Notes: generated from the letters alone by a model not told the origin. 64,000 bases of DNA from UBA1765 sp045629945 (GCA_045629945.1 JAZQSE010000011.1:7503-71502), one strand, 5' to 3'. Shown: positions 50,730 through 60,070, numbered from the stretch's first letter. Program-made: numbers and translations.

Positions 50730-51345
50730 AATAGTTCCTTTCCGTAAAACGGTTACTTGTTAGCGACAAATGTAGAAAATCTTTACACAAAGGGAGAAGT
50801 CTCTCCCTCGCTTCAACTTGCTTTGTTTAGGATTATCTCTTTTTTCAAGAATTTAGCCCTAAACAAAGCCATTTTCCGCTACCCTCTCGAATACTCGGGC
50901 TCACACCGCTTCATTAGTTCTTGTTTTTTTACACTTGCCCGAGAAGCTTGTCATTGCTATCTAACTTGCCAGCGGCTGGCCGCACTGCGTTCGCCATAAC
51001 AATCCTGAACTTGCCGCAAGTTTCTTGTCTGAAGTTCTTGTCATTGCGAAGAAACGTAGTGACTGACGCAATCTCCTTGCAAGCAGCACTTGTTTTTGGA
51101 TTACTTCGCTACGCTCGTAATGACAAAAAACCAAGATGGCCGCACTGCGTTCGCTATGACAAGTTGTTTGTACACTTGCCCGCCATTCTTATCACTGCAA
51201 AACCAGAATCTGAGCTAACCACAAGCCCTGGCATAGTGGAAACACCCCCTGTTTACAAAAGAATCCGCTTTTTACCTTTCCAAGAGCCAAGTCCAGTTTC
51301 ATTAAAGTATATTACAAACAAATTGCTTTTTACAAAAAGGTTATT
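50730..51345. repeat. Divergent intergenic region with dispersed repeats (locus C)
   Basis: The 616-nt gap between the pgi start and the 51346 start holds repeat copies from about 50935 to 51200. The best unit, 51038-51126 (89 bp), begins TTGTCATTGCGAA and ends TCGTAATGACAA, sharing the segment TTTTTGGATTACTTCGCTAC and the bases after it with loci A and B. The flanks contain variants of ACACTTGCCCG and GCCGCACTGCGTTCGC. Frames across it encode the same LLRYARND peptide and are not genes. Confidence 0.75.
51038..51126. repeat. MITE-like unit of the TTGTCATT family (locus C copy)
   Basis: An 89-bp unit has the same inverted ends and the same right half as the locus A and B copies. It shares the inner segment AGCAGCACTTGTTTTTGG with locus A but not B, so pairs of copies share different internal stretches. 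Confidence 0.7.
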
Positions 51346-53277
51346 ATGAAAATCGGAATTCTTGGTTGCGGTCATATCGCCACAAAAATGGCAGAAGCTA
51401 TTCATTTTTTAGAAAAACAAGGATTAGATTTTGAAGCCTATGCTGTTGCTTCAAGAACTTCAGAAAAAGCAAAAAAATTCGCTGAAGATTATCACTTTAA
51501 AAAAGCTTATGGCAGCTACCAGGAATTAGCCTGTGATTCTAACGTAGATTTGATTTACATAGCCACGCCGCATTCTGAACACTATGAAAACGCAAAACTC
51601 TGTCTGAACGCCGGCAGAAATTTACTCGTAGAAAAAGCATTTACAGCAAACGCCTTACAAGCTTCAAAAATCATTGCACTTGCCGAAGAAAAAGGTCTCT
51701 TTTTATGCGAAGCCATGTGGACTCGTTTTTTACCTGCGGTAAAAATGTTAAAAACCTTAATTTTAAATAACCGCATCGGAACGATTCAATCTGTAGAAGC
51801 TGAATTTTCCATGCCTTTAAGCCACATCGAAAGATTACACAAACCTGAACTTGCTGGCGGCGCTTTATTAGACCTTGGTATTTACACTTTAACTTTTGCC
51901 GACTTACTTTTTAGCGACCCACAAATTGCAAAAGAAAACAATTCCATTTCACAAATACAAAGCCACTCCATCTTATTTGATTCTAAAGTAGACGCCACCG
52001 ATTGGATTTCTTTATCTTATAAAAACGGACAAAAAGCGTTCTTAAAAACATCTATGGTTTTACCCACCCGCAACGAAGGTTTTGTCTTTGGAACAAAAGG
52101 ATTCATAAAAGTCCAAAATTTAAACGACATGATTCAATTACAAGTATTTGATTCTTCTGCCACCTTATTAGAATCTATCGAAACGCCAAGAATGCAAAAC
52201 TGTTATGAATACGAACTTCTTGCCTGTAAAGAAGCCTTAACGCACCCAGAATTATTCAAACGCTATATCCCTTCTGAAAATCGTTGCATTTGGGAACACC
52301 CAGACATGCCTCACAGCAAAACAATGGAATTCATGGAAATAATGGATTCTTTACGAAATTCCTGGGGCGTTTCTTATCCATTCGAACAAAGCCCTCAAGA
52401 AATCTGGGACCGTTCTCATGACTCTTCTTACTTACAAATTTTCGACATTGAAACCGGTGAAATTTCTCTAGTAAAAGAATTTGATTACATTATAGAAGCC
52501 CCCAACTGGAGCCCTGATGGAAAATTTTTAACATACAATGCTGAAGGTAAAATTTACAAGCTAAATCTTTCTGACAATTCTATCTCTCTTGTGCAATCTC
52601 ATTTTGTTGATAATTGCAACAATGACCATGTCCTTTCACCAGATGGTTTAGGGCTTTATGTCAGCCACCACACCAAAGAAGATGGTTTATCAAGAATTTA
52701 CAAAATTTTCTTTGATGGGTCTTCTCCAGAACTTGTTACCCCTCTTGCCCCGAGTTATTTACACGGTATAACGCCCGATGGAAAACATCTCGCTTATTGC
52801 GCAGAACGAAATGGTGAATACGACATTTACACCATTCCTTCAAACGGCGGAAACGAAACACGTTTAACAACGGCAAAAGGTTTAAATGACGGCCCAGAAT
52901 ACGATTTTCAAGGCGATTGGATTTACTTTAATTCTGCTCGCACTGGCCGCATGCAAGCATGGGCAATGAAAGCAAATGGTACAGAACAAACCCAATTGAC
53001 ATTTGCCCCGCATTTTAACACTTGGTTTCCACACATTTCTCCAGACAACCAAAAAATCGTAATGCTTGCTTATCATGAATGTGACGTTCGTCCGCAAGAA
53101 CACATTCCTAACAAAAATGTTGAAATTAGACTTATGGAACGCAATAAAGATTCTTGGAGCGAGCCTAAAACCATCTTAAAGCTTTTTGGTGGCCAGGGAA
53201 CAATCAATGTAAACTCTTGGGCTCCTGATAGCAAACGTTTTGCCTTTGTAAGCTACAAACAAAATAAAAACTTATAA
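51346..53277 (+). CDS. Fusion of Gfo/Idh/MocA oxidoreductase and TolB-like beta-propeller
   Basis: One 643-residue open frame joins two proteins usually separate. Residues 1-345 are a complete Gfo/Idh/MocA NAD(P)-dependent oxidoreductase: Rossmann GILGCGHIATKMA (4-16), YIATPHSEHYENA (about 71-83), LLVEKAFTANA with the catalytic-type Lys97, GGALLDLGIYTL (171-182) and the usual WGVSYPFE ending (340-347). Residues about 362-643 are a TolB-type propeller with repeated WSPDGKFLTYNAEGKIYKLN, LSPDGLGLYVS, ITPDGKHLAY and ISPDNQKIVMLAY blades. No signal peptide is present, so both parts should be cytoplasmic. A dehydrogenase acting on sugar derivatives is likely, and the propeller may bind substrate. 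Confidence 0.88.
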   Translation: MKIGILGCGHIATKMAEAIHFLEKQGLDFEAYAVASRTSEKAKKFAEDYHFKKAYGSYQELACDSNVDLIYIATPHSEHYENAKLCLNAGRNLLVEKAFTANALQASKIIALAEEKGLFLCEAMWTRFLPAVKMLKTLILNNRIGTIQSVEAEFSMPLSHIERLHKPELAGGALLDLGIYTLTFADLLFSDPQIAKENNSISQIQSHSILFDSKVDATDWISLSYKNGQKAFLKTSMVLPTRNEGFVFGTKGFIKVQNLNDMIQLQVFDSSATLLESIETPRMQNCYEYELLACKEALTHPELFKRYIPSENRCIWEHPDMPHSKTMEFMEIMDSLRNSWGVSYPFEQSPQEIWDRSHDSSYLQIFDIETGEISLVKEFDYIIEAPNWSPDGKFLTYNAEGKIYKLNLSDNSISLVQSHFVDNCNNDHVLSPDGLGLYVSHHTKEDGLSRIYKIFFDGSSPELVTPLAPSYLHGITPDGKHLAYCAERNGEYDIYTIPSNGGNETRLTTAKGLNDGPEYDFQGDWIYFNSARTGRMQAWAMKANGTEQTQLTFAPHFNTWFPHISPDNQKIVMLAYHECDVRPQEHIPNKNVEIRLMERNKDSWSEPKTILKLFGGQGTINVNSWAPDSKRFAFVSYKQNKNL

Positions 53278-53347
53278 TAATTGCAACCATTTCTTTCGTT
53301 TAGTCATCTAAATAAAAGTCTTTTTCAAAGGTTAATTTTACTTTGGA

Positions 53348-53375
53348 AATCTTTTATCTAAAAGATTTTTTTTGT
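53348..53375 (+). terminator. Stem-loop with T-run after the fusion gene
   Basis: The arms AATCTTTT (53348-53355) and AAAAGATT (53360-53367) flank a 4-nt loop and are followed by a run of T residues, 71 nt after the stop. The stem is A/T-rich, so it is a modest terminator. Confidence 0.5.
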
Positions 53376-53412
53376 AATTTTGCTTTTGAAAAAAAAGGAA
53401 TCGTGATTTAAA

Positions 53413-54486
53413 ATGAAAAAATGGATTTTAGCTCTGCTTATTTTAGTTTTGGTATTTTCTGGCTGTAAACAAAGTACAGAAAAAAAAGCGTCTAACCGTA
53501 AAAATATTGCATCAAGAACACTTCAAGTAGAAGGCTTTGTTGCTGAATATAAAACTATTCCTGCTGATTTTAAAACATCTGGCGAACTCTTAAGTAATGA
53601 AAGCGTTGAACTAAAAACTGAATCTGCAGGCAAACTTTTAAAAATTTATCCTAAAGATGGAGCGAAAGTAACAAAAGGTAGTTTAATTGCAAAATTAGAC
53701 GATTCCGAATTGCAAGCTGAAAAAAAACGGATTGAAGCCTCTCTTTCTCTTGCTAAACAATCTAAAGAACGCGTTCAAAAATTACACGAACAAGGGAGTG
53801 CCACCGACGTTGATTTAGAAAAAGCCAATGCAGAACTAGCCATTTCAGAAGCCGCTCTGGAACTTATTTCTGCACAAATTGCCAAAACAGAAATCCGCGC
53901 CCCATTCAGTGGTGTTTGTGGCTTTTTTGACGTATCTCCTGGAGAATGGCTTTCTAGCGGAAAAGCACTTGTCACTCTTTCTGACATTGCTTCTTTACGC
54001 ATTCGCTTTGCTTTGCCCCAACGTTATGCATCTGGCATTTCAAAAGGCGGAAAAATCTTTGTAACTGATGGAGAACGCAATTTAACAGGAGAAGGGAAAA
54101 TAAAAGCTCTTGACCCTGTTTTATCACCATCTAGCCGTAGCCGTTTTGTAGAAGCTGAAATCCAGAACAAAAAAGGTGAATGGCTTTCAGGCAGTTTTGT
54201 TTCATTAACTGTTCCTCTTGACGCAGAAGTCAAACCAGCTATTTCTATTCCTGCCGAAGCCATTACTCTTGATGACAAAGGAGCTTATCTTTTTGTTTTA
54301 CAAAATGGCAAGGCTAAAAAAACTTATGTTACAACAGCCCTCAGAACTCCTATTTCCGTAACTGTTACTGATGGCCTTTCCGAAGGCGATACCATTGCTG
54401 TTTCTGGCTTAATGAATATGCGAGACGGTTCTTCTGTAGAAGTCAAATCTCTTCGCAATAAAGACAATTACGAGGTTCAAGAATGA
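53413..54486 (+). CDS. RND efflux periplasmic adaptor lipoprotein
   Basis: The 357-residue protein is a membrane fusion protein of the AcrA/MdtA class. It has a lipoprotein signal (MKKWILALLILVLVFSGC, lipidated Cys about 18), a barrel-sandwich lipoyl half (VELKTESAGKLLKIYPKDGA, about 69-88), a coiled-coil hairpin (about 97-150) and the second lipoyl half (AKTEIRAPFSGVCGFFDVSPGEWL, about 157-180 read in parts), then beta-barrel and membrane-proximal domains (AISIPAEAITLDDKGAYLFV). It bridges the inner-membrane pump to an outer-membrane channel. The stop overlaps the pump gene as ATGA. Confidence 0.93.
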   Translation: MKKWILALLILVLVFSGCKQSTEKKASNRKNIASRTLQVEGFVAEYKTIPADFKTSGELLSNESVELKTESAGKLLKIYPKDGAKVTKGSLIAKLDDSELQAEKKRIEASLSLAKQSKERVQKLHEQGSATDVDLEKANAELAISEAALELISAQIAKTEIRAPFSGVCGFFDVSPGEWLSSGKALVTLSDIASLRIRFALPQRYASGISKGGKIFVTDGERNLTGEGKIKALDPVLSPSSRSRFVEAEIQNKKGEWLSGSFVSLTVPLDAEVKPAISIPAEAITLDDKGAYLFVLQNGKAKKTYVTTALRTPISVTVTDGLSEGDTIAVSGLMNMRDGSSVEVKSLRNKDNYEVQE

Positions 54487-57400
54487 GCCTGTCTCAGGTA
54501 TCAGTCCGCCGCCCAGTCTTAATGACTGTGATGGCTATTGGTGTAGTTCTTCTCGGATTATACGGAGCTTCTACTTTAGGCGTTCGAAAATTTCCAAACG
54601 TAGATTCTCCTATTATTACAGTCAGAACCACCTATAGCGGGGCTAATGCGGCCGTTGTCGAATCTGAAGTCACAGAAGTTTTAGAAGAATCTATAAACAC
54701 TGCTTCTGGTATTAAATCTGTTACTTCAAGAAGTTCAGATGGTTCTTCTTACATTCGAATAGAATTTGATGTAGGGGCTGACCTTGAAGCCGCAGCAAAT
54801 GATATCCGTGATAGGGTTTCACGTGTTCAACGCCGTTTACCAGACAATGCCGATGCCCCAACCGTTAGCAAATCTGACTCTGATTCTGAACCAATTTTAA
54901 TTGTAAGTTTACTTTCAGAAACCCGTGATGCTATGGAAGTTTCTGAAATAGCAAATAACCAAGTCAAAGAACGTTTGCAAACAATCTCCGGAGTTTCCGA
55001 AGTCGCTATTTGGGGCGAAAAACAGCCCAAAGTTCGCTTGTGGCTAGACCCTGTTCGCATGCAAGGTTTAGGCGTCACTTCAACCGATATTTCTAGTGCA
55101 CTTGCCAATGAAAATATTGAACTCCCTGCTGGTAAAATTGAAGGGCAAACTACAGACCTTTCTATCAGAGCACTTGGCCGCTTAAACACCCCGCAGGAAT
55201 TTTCAAAAATTGCTATCAAAACAGCATCTGATGGAAATATCATCCGATTAAGAGATGTAGCCAACATACACTTTGAGCCAAAAGACCCAAGAACAGGCTT
55301 TAAACGCAATGGAAAAAACACCATTACTCTTGCACTCATAGCACAACCTGGTGCAAACCATGTTGAAATTGCAAATGAACTTTACAAAAGGTTAGAACAA
55401 ATCCGCAGAGATTTACCAAAAGACATATCCATTGTTCGCGGCATGGATTCTTCTGTTTCTATCAGGCAATCCATTCGCGAAGTTGGCGAAACCATCTTTA
55501 TAGCCTTTTTACTTGTTATCGTTATTATTTTCCTTTTCTTACGAGAAGGTCGTACCACATTAATCCCAATGGTTGTTGTCCCTGTTTCTATTATTGGTTC
55601 ATTTTTTATTCTTTCTCTTCTTGGTTTTTCCATAAACGTTTTAACTCTTTTAGCAATGGTCTTAGCCATTGGTCTTGTTGTTGACGATGCGATTGTTATT
55701 GTTGAAAACATTTACCACCGAATTGAAGCGGGGATGTCTCCAAAACAAGCGGCCGTTGCCGGAACCGATGAAATTCTTTTTGCCGTTCTTGCTACTTCTG
55801 TTGTTTTAATGGCTGTATTTATCCCTATTCTTTCTCTTGGAGGGACAACAGGTCTTTTATTCAGAGAATTTGTTGCCGTGATGATTGGAACGGTTTTCCT
55901 TTCTACGCTTTTTGCTTTAACACTTTCTCCAATGCTTTGTTCTAAATTTTTACGCATACAAAAAAAGACTCTCTTTTACGAAAAAACAGAACCATTTTTT
56001 CTTGCATTAAATAACATTTACTCAAAAATTTTAACGGCTTTTCTGAAAAGACGTTGGTTACTATTCCCCATTCTTTTATTACTTGGCGGCCTTACCTGGT
56101 ATTCTTTCAACAATATGTCTAGTGAAATGGCTCCACAAGAAGATTCTGGAATGTTCATGGTAAACTTATCTCTACCAGAAGGTTCAGGTCTTTCTCGTTC
56201 TAAACGTATTGCCGAAAGCTTTGTCGAAGAAGTCGCTATGCAAATGGATTCTTCTGAATACCGCGAAATACAAGCTGGTGTCCGCAGTGCTGGTAGCGCA
56301 ATGATTCGTGTAACTCTTGCCGAAGACGCTTCTACAAGACGTTCTCAAGATGCCATCGCTCGTTCTGTTCAAGCATTAGGCAATAACTATCCTGATATGC
56401 ATGTAATGGTAATGCAGCCAGCAAGCATTTCTTCACAAAGAGGCGGACTTCCTGTTCAATTTGTTTTACAAGCCCCCAATCTCGATGTCTTAAGAAAACT
56501 TGTCCCTGAATTTATTTTAGAAGCTCAGAAAAGCCCTATTTTCAGCGTTGTCAATTCTGATTTAACGTTTACCAAACCAGAACTCCATGTAGAAATTTTA
56601 AGAGATAAAGCTAGAGACGCAGGAGTTTCTATACAATCCATTGAAAAAACTTTAGATTTATTTTTAAGCGATGGGGCCTACGATGATTTTTACCAAGATG
56701 GTCACCAATACGATGTTATTGGCGCAGTCGGTTTAAATTATCGTGATCAAGCAAATTGGTTAGGCTTACTTACCGTGCGTTCAAATTCCGGTGAATTACT
56801 CCCATTGTCTAATTTTATCACCACAAAAGAAGTTGCTTCTGTTCCATCTAGACCAAGATACAATCGCTTTTCTGCTGCAACCATCCGAGCAGGTTTAGTA
56901 GAAGGCAAAACTATCGGTGATGGTGTTGAAGAAATGCGGAAAATAGCCGATAAAGTTTTAAAGAATTATAATGGTATTAACACAGATTTAGCAGGCGCAT
57001 CTAAAGAATTTGAAGAAAGTTCCTCTGGGCTTTATATTGTCTTTTTATTAGCGTTAGCCTTTATATTCCTTGTTCTTGCTGGGCAATTTGAAAGTTTCCG
57101 TTCGCCATTCGTTATCTTGTTCACAGTGCCACTTGCTTTAACCGGCGCATTAGGCGTTTTATATTTAACTGGCCAGACCTTGAACATTTTTAGTGAAATT
57201 GCTTTAATTTTGCTTATCGGGCTTGTAACTAAAAATGGTATTCTGATTGTAGAATTTGCAAACCAAATTGCAGAACGTTCTGGATGTTCTCGTTTAGAAG
57301 CTGCAAAAGAAGCTGCACAACGTCGTTTTCGTCCAATTCTTATGACAAGCCTTTCTACTGTTCTTGGGGCCGTTCCTTTGATTTTAACTGGAACACCTAG

Positions 57401-57542
57401 CCGTGTAGCTATGGGGATAGCTATTGTAGGCGGACTTACCTTTGCAACCTTTATGACGCTTCTTATTGTGCCAGCAGCTTATTCTTACTTTGCAGGTAAA
57501 GCTGAAAAGAAAAATTCCAAAACAGTTCAACACATGGCTTAA
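54483..57542 (+). CDS. RND-family efflux transporter permease (AcrB/MdtB-type)
   Basis: The 1019-residue inner-membrane pump has the standard RND pattern of 12 TM helices with two large periplasmic loops. It starts SQVSVRRPVLMTVMAIGVVLLG and contains the proton-relay motif GLVVDDAIVIVENIYH in TM4 (Asp-Asp pair near residue 400), the FFILSLLGFSINVLTLLAM helix, and the second-half LIGLVTKNGILIVEFANQ and RRFRPILMTSLSTVLGAVPL motifs. Such pumps export hydrophobic drugs, bile salts or metabolites with proton antiport. No TolC-type gene is next to it, so the outer-membrane channel must be encoded elsewhere. No local regulator is visible. Confidence 0.95.
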   Translation: MSLSQVSVRRPVLMTVMAIGVVLLGLYGASTLGVRKFPNVDSPIITVRTTYSGANAAVVESEVTEVLEESINTASGIKSVTSRSSDGSSYIRIEFDVGADLEAAANDIRDRVSRVQRRLPDNADAPTVSKSDSDSEPILIVSLLSETRDAMEVSEIANNQVKERLQTISGVSEVAIWGEKQPKVRLWLDPVRMQGLGVTSTDISSALANENIELPAGKIEGQTTDLSIRALGRLNTPQEFSKIAIKTASDGNIIRLRDVANIHFEPKDPRTGFKRNGKNTITLALIAQPGANHVEIANELYKRLEQIRRDLPKDISIVRGMDSSVSIRQSIREVGETIFIAFLLVIVIIFLFLREGRTTLIPMVVVPVSIIGSFFILSLLGFSINVLTLLAMVLAIGLVVDDAIVIVENIYHRIEAGMSPKQAAVAGTDEILFAVLATSVVLMAVFIPILSLGGTTGLLFREFVAVMIGTVFLSTLFALTLSPMLCSKFLRIQKKTLFYEKTEPFFLALNNIYSKILTAFLKRRWLLFPILLLLGGLTWYSFNNMSSEMAPQEDSGMFMVNLSLPEGSGLSRSKRIAESFVEEVAMQMDSSEYREIQAGVRSAGSAMIRVTLAEDASTRRSQDAIARSVQALGNNYPDMHVMVMQPASISSQRGGLPVQFVLQAPNLDVLRKLVPEFILEAQKSPIFSVVNSDLTFTKPELHVEILRDKARDAGVSIQSIEKTLDLFLSDGAYDDFYQDGHQYDVIGAVGLNYRDQANWLGLLTVRSNSGELLPLSNFITTKEVASVPSRPRYNRFSAATIRAGLVEGKTIGDGVEEMRKIADKVLKNYNGINTDLAGASKEFEESSSGLYIVFLLALAFIFLVLAGQFESFRSPFVILFTVPLALTGALGVLYLTGQTLNIFSEIALILLIGLVTKNGILIVEFANQIAERSGCSRLEAAKEAAQRRFRPILMTSLSTVLGAVPLILTGTPSRVAMGIAIVGGLTFATFMTLLIVPAAYSYFAGKAEKKNSKTVQHMA

Positions 57543-57556
57543 TACTTTTAGACAAT

Positions 57557-57588
57557 AAAAAATGCCGCAAGAATTTGCGGCATTTTTT
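57557..57588. terminator. Bidirectional terminator between the RND operon and tRNA-Gln
   Basis: A 10-bp core stem (AATGCCGCAA with its complement, loop GAAT) is flanked by A6 and T6 runs. It lies 15 nt after the RND stop and 2 nt from the tRNA 3' end, so it can end both convergent transcripts. Confidence 0.92.
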
Positions 57589-57589
57589 A

Positions 57590-57660
57590 TTGAGCTATCT
57601 GGATTCGAACCAAAACAAACAGAGTCAGAATCTGTTGTGCTACCATTACACCATAGCTCA
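57590..57660 (-). tRNA. tRNA-Gln (anticodon CTG)
   Basis: The minus strand folds into a full cloverleaf: a perfect 7-bp acceptor stem TGAGCTA/TAGCTCA, D arm GTGT-AATGGTA-GCAC, anticodon arm ACAGA-TTCTGAC-TCTGT with anticodon CTG at the middle of the 7-nt loop, a 4-nt variable loop and T arm TTTGG-TTCGAAT-CCAGA. The U1-A72 pair is a known glutamine identity feature. CCA is not encoded. Confidence 0.95.
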
Positions 57661-57735
57661 GCGACAACACCAAATTTATAAAATCCTGCTTTATTGGCAA
57701 GGGGGCAAAGTCTTTTTTAATGCATTTAAAGGCTT

Positions 57736-59064
57736 TTAAAGTGTTGGTGGAGTATAGGTTATTCCTTGCTGGTAAAGAACTTCCCCAGGAGTAAGCGTCA
57801 CATTAATAAATCGCATATAATCATCCATTGAGACATTGCTATCATGCAAAACATTCAACACGCCTTTATCCGACGTATAAAAAACAAAACTATGTTCTCC
57901 AGAAGGTAAACCAGGCAAATCCATTGGTGCACAAGTAATAATCTGCTTAAATTTACTTGTTCCCACCAATCCAACAATAACACTATTCATATAGCAATTA
58001 TCCACTTGCAAAGAATCTTCTTGATTCACCACTAAACGGATATTCAAATTTATTTCCGATGGTTGTTCAAGTTTCATTGTATCAACCCAAATTGTATCCC
58101 CTTCTTTACGCTTTAAATCCGCAACCTGAACAAAAGGTGAAACTCCTATTAAGCCACCATTAAATTCGGTTTCAACTCTAAAACTATCTGCTAAAACTTT
58201 GGCTGGGAAAGGTAAACTCCAGAATCCATTTGCATCGGTATAAGTAAAATCATGCGGCGCAATTTCACCTGTTTTCGCAAAAGAAAGCCCATAAACATCT
58301 CCAATGGCGCGAACAACGGCTCCAAAAACTGGTTTACCGAGAGAATCCACAACAAAACCCGATAAACGACTTTCCGGTCCCCATGGATTTTTTAAAGGTT
58401 CATCTAGGAACCACTTGAGTTCACCTAAATTTAAAGAATCCCCTGATTCTACAGAAATCGCAAATTCTTGATATATCAAGGAATCGTCAATACCTTTTTG
58501 GCGTAAACGCGAAACCACTTGGTCATCAGACGGGAAAAATGCCAAATGCAAATCTCCAGGAGCAACTGAAATCTGGAAAGAATCGCCTGCAAACACATGA
58601 GCCTGAATAGCCGAGCCTTCTATAGACATACGGAACGCAGAACCAATAGTCATGTCTGGAATATGTTCTTCATACGAAAATTTCCCAGAAAGTATGGCTG
58701 GCTTTCCTAAAGCAAACTCTTTCGCTGGAATATCTTCTTTTGACAAATCTTTAAAGAGAGCGATTTCCCGAATATTTCCCTTTGAATCAAAAAGTGTTAT
58801 TTCTAAATCAAAAGAATCACTCACAAATTCTTCAAAAATAAAGTTCCCTAAAGAATCCGCTTTGGTTTCTGCTAAAACCGGGTTTTCTCCCAAAGCAACA
58901 TGCCTTGCAAGCATTTGAACTAAAGCCCCGGAAGCAACAGAATTATCAGAAGCTAAAATAATGCCTGCTACTGTATTTTCAGTATCTGTTGCAGTCCCTG
59001 CTACTTTATTTTCAGAGCACCCAAAATAGAAAAGGACAAATAATAAAAGAAAAATAATTCTCAT
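57736..59064 (-). CDS. Lipoprotein coupled to a TIGR02147 gene (second pair); carboxypeptidase-regulatory-like domains
   Basis: The start overlaps the TIGR02147 stop as ATGA. The 442-residue product has a lipoprotein signal (MRIIFLLLFVLFYFGC, lipidated Cys about 16), then DTENTVAGIILAS, matching the ETENSIANAVVV segment at the same position in the 30016 lipoprotein. At least two carboxypeptidase-regulatory-like beta-sandwiches are visible: residues about 29-95 (TKADSLGNFIFEEF) and about 230-310 (LSGFVVDSLGKPVFGAVVRA and YTDANGFWSLPFPA). The C-terminal third (about 330-442) is beta-rich without a recognised domain and lacks the CBM-like jelly roll of the other copy. The role is unknown, presumably at the envelope. 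Confidence 0.7.
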   Translation of the reverse strand: MRIIFLLLFVLFYFGCSENKVAGTATDTENTVAGIILASDNSVASGALVQMLARHVALGENPVLAETKADSLGNFIFEEFVSDSFDLEITLFDSKGNIREIALFKDLSKEDIPAKEFALGKPAILSGKFSYEEHIPDMTIGSAFRMSIEGSAIQAHVFAGDSFQISVAPGDLHLAFFPSDDQVVSRLRQKGIDDSLIYQEFAISVESGDSLNLGELKWFLDEPLKNPWGPESRLSGFVVDSLGKPVFGAVVRAIGDVYGLSFAKTGEIAPHDFTYTDANGFWSLPFPAKVLADSFRVETEFNGGLIGVSPFVQVADLKRKEGDTIWVDTMKLEQPSEINLNIRLVVNQEDSLQVDNCYMNSVIVGLVGTSKFKQIITCAPMDLPGLPSGEHSFVFYTSDKGVLNVLHDSNVSMDDYMRFINVTLTPGEVLYQQGITYTPPTL

Positions 59065-59894
59065 TTGCTTATTTTCTCCTTTTCTTTAGTCAATGGGAAA
59101 AACTGGATATTCAATTCACAAACCATTGTTTCGCCTTCGTCAGATTGCACAATATCCACTATTTCTTTGCGGAACAAATCTATTTTGCGAATAATTCGTT
59201 GTAAACCTTCTTCAGAAACACTCATTGTTGTACAAGAAATATTTCTGCGTTCTGTGCTGTAATTATCTAAAGCTGATTTGGACATATCAATCATTTGCTT
59301 TTGAAAACCATGCACAAAAAGTGGAGCAACTTCTCGCCCACTAGAAATTGTTTTTTGGCATGGGCGATAAAATCCAGATTCATCGGCCTCTATAAGTTCT
59401 AAATCCAATAGCAATTTAAGAGCTTGTTTAGCTTGCGGTAATGAAATTCTCGGATTTAAAAATAATGCCAAATCAGAAACATTTTTTTCATTAATATCTA
59501 ATATCGTAAGAGATTCTCTTACAGCAACATAATACCATTTACTATAATACTCTTGTTGTTTTTTACTCAAAGTTCTACTGGCACAAGGTAAAAGTGCTGA
59601 CATTTGGTCAAATACTTTTTGCTTTGCTGCCGGAGTGTCAGCGTGAGTAAAATCGACCATCAGAGCAAAATAGCGGCCTTCCTTTTCTGAAAGACCTAAC
59701 GCCGCTATAAATTTAGGAACCATCTGAGGAGTTAAAGATTTACGACCTTTAACTAAATCCAAATACAAGCCTGAAGAAGTATAACCGGCTTTTTTCGCAA
59801 ATGACCTATAAGAGAAATACCTATAAATAGATTTACGATTCTCGTAATAATCTTGCAAATACTTTCTGTAATTATAATAAGCAAAAACATTCAT
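59061..59894 (-). CDS. TIGR02147/DUF4423 family protein (copy 2), HTH-containing
   Basis: The 277 residues follow the same plan as the 31340-32200 protein: N-terminal YNYRKYLQDYYENRKSIYRY, an HTH-like SFAKKAGYTSSGLYLDLVKG (about 31-50), LGLSEKEGRYFALMVDF, a middle winged-helix-like segment (ISLPQAKQALKLLLDLELIE) and the family signature ERRNISCTTMSVSEEGLQRI near the C-terminus. Membership in this paralogous family is clear, but no biochemical role is known to me. The HTH suggests a transcription regulator, possibly of its own operon. GAACAC repeats lie in the upstream region. It is followed by its coupled lipoprotein. Confidence 0.88.
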   Translation of the reverse strand: MNVFAYYNYRKYLQDYYENRKSIYRYFSYRSFAKKAGYTSSGLYLDLVKGRKSLTPQMVPKFIAALGLSEKEGRYFALMVDFTHADTPAAKQKVFDQMSALLPCASRTLSKKQQEYYSKWYYVAVRESLTILDINEKNVSDLALFLNPRISLPQAKQALKLLLDLELIEADESGFYRPCQKTISSGREVAPLFVHGFQKQMIDMSKSALDNYSTERRNISCTTMSVSEEGLQRIIRKIDLFRKEIVDIVQSDEGETMVCELNIQFFPLTKEKEKISK

Positions 59895-60042
59895 CCCCTA
59901 TAAGATAAATTTTCATTCTTATTTCGTGAACACTTAATATTCAAAAAAGAACGTTTTGAGAACACTTTGTGTGATTTTAGACATTTTATTATGTTTTTTA
60001 ATAAATTTTTTGTCTATTTTTAGGGAACACCCAATCCCATCC

Positions 60043-60070
60043 AAAGCGGCTACAATTGTGTAGCCGCTTT
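60043..60070 (+). terminator. Plus-oriented stem-loop with no obvious plus-strand gene
   Basis: A perfect 12-bp stem AAAGCGGCTACA with an ATTG loop is followed on the plus strand by ATCTTTTTC. There is no plus-strand gene between 59895 and here. It could be a second terminator behind the fibro-slime gene or the 3' end of a small RNA. Confidence 0.55.

Noticed and set aside
50921..51349. 142-codon plus-strand open frame upstream of the Gfo/Idh fusion
   Set aside because: It is another translation of the TTGTCATT repeat family and overlaps the real start at 51346.
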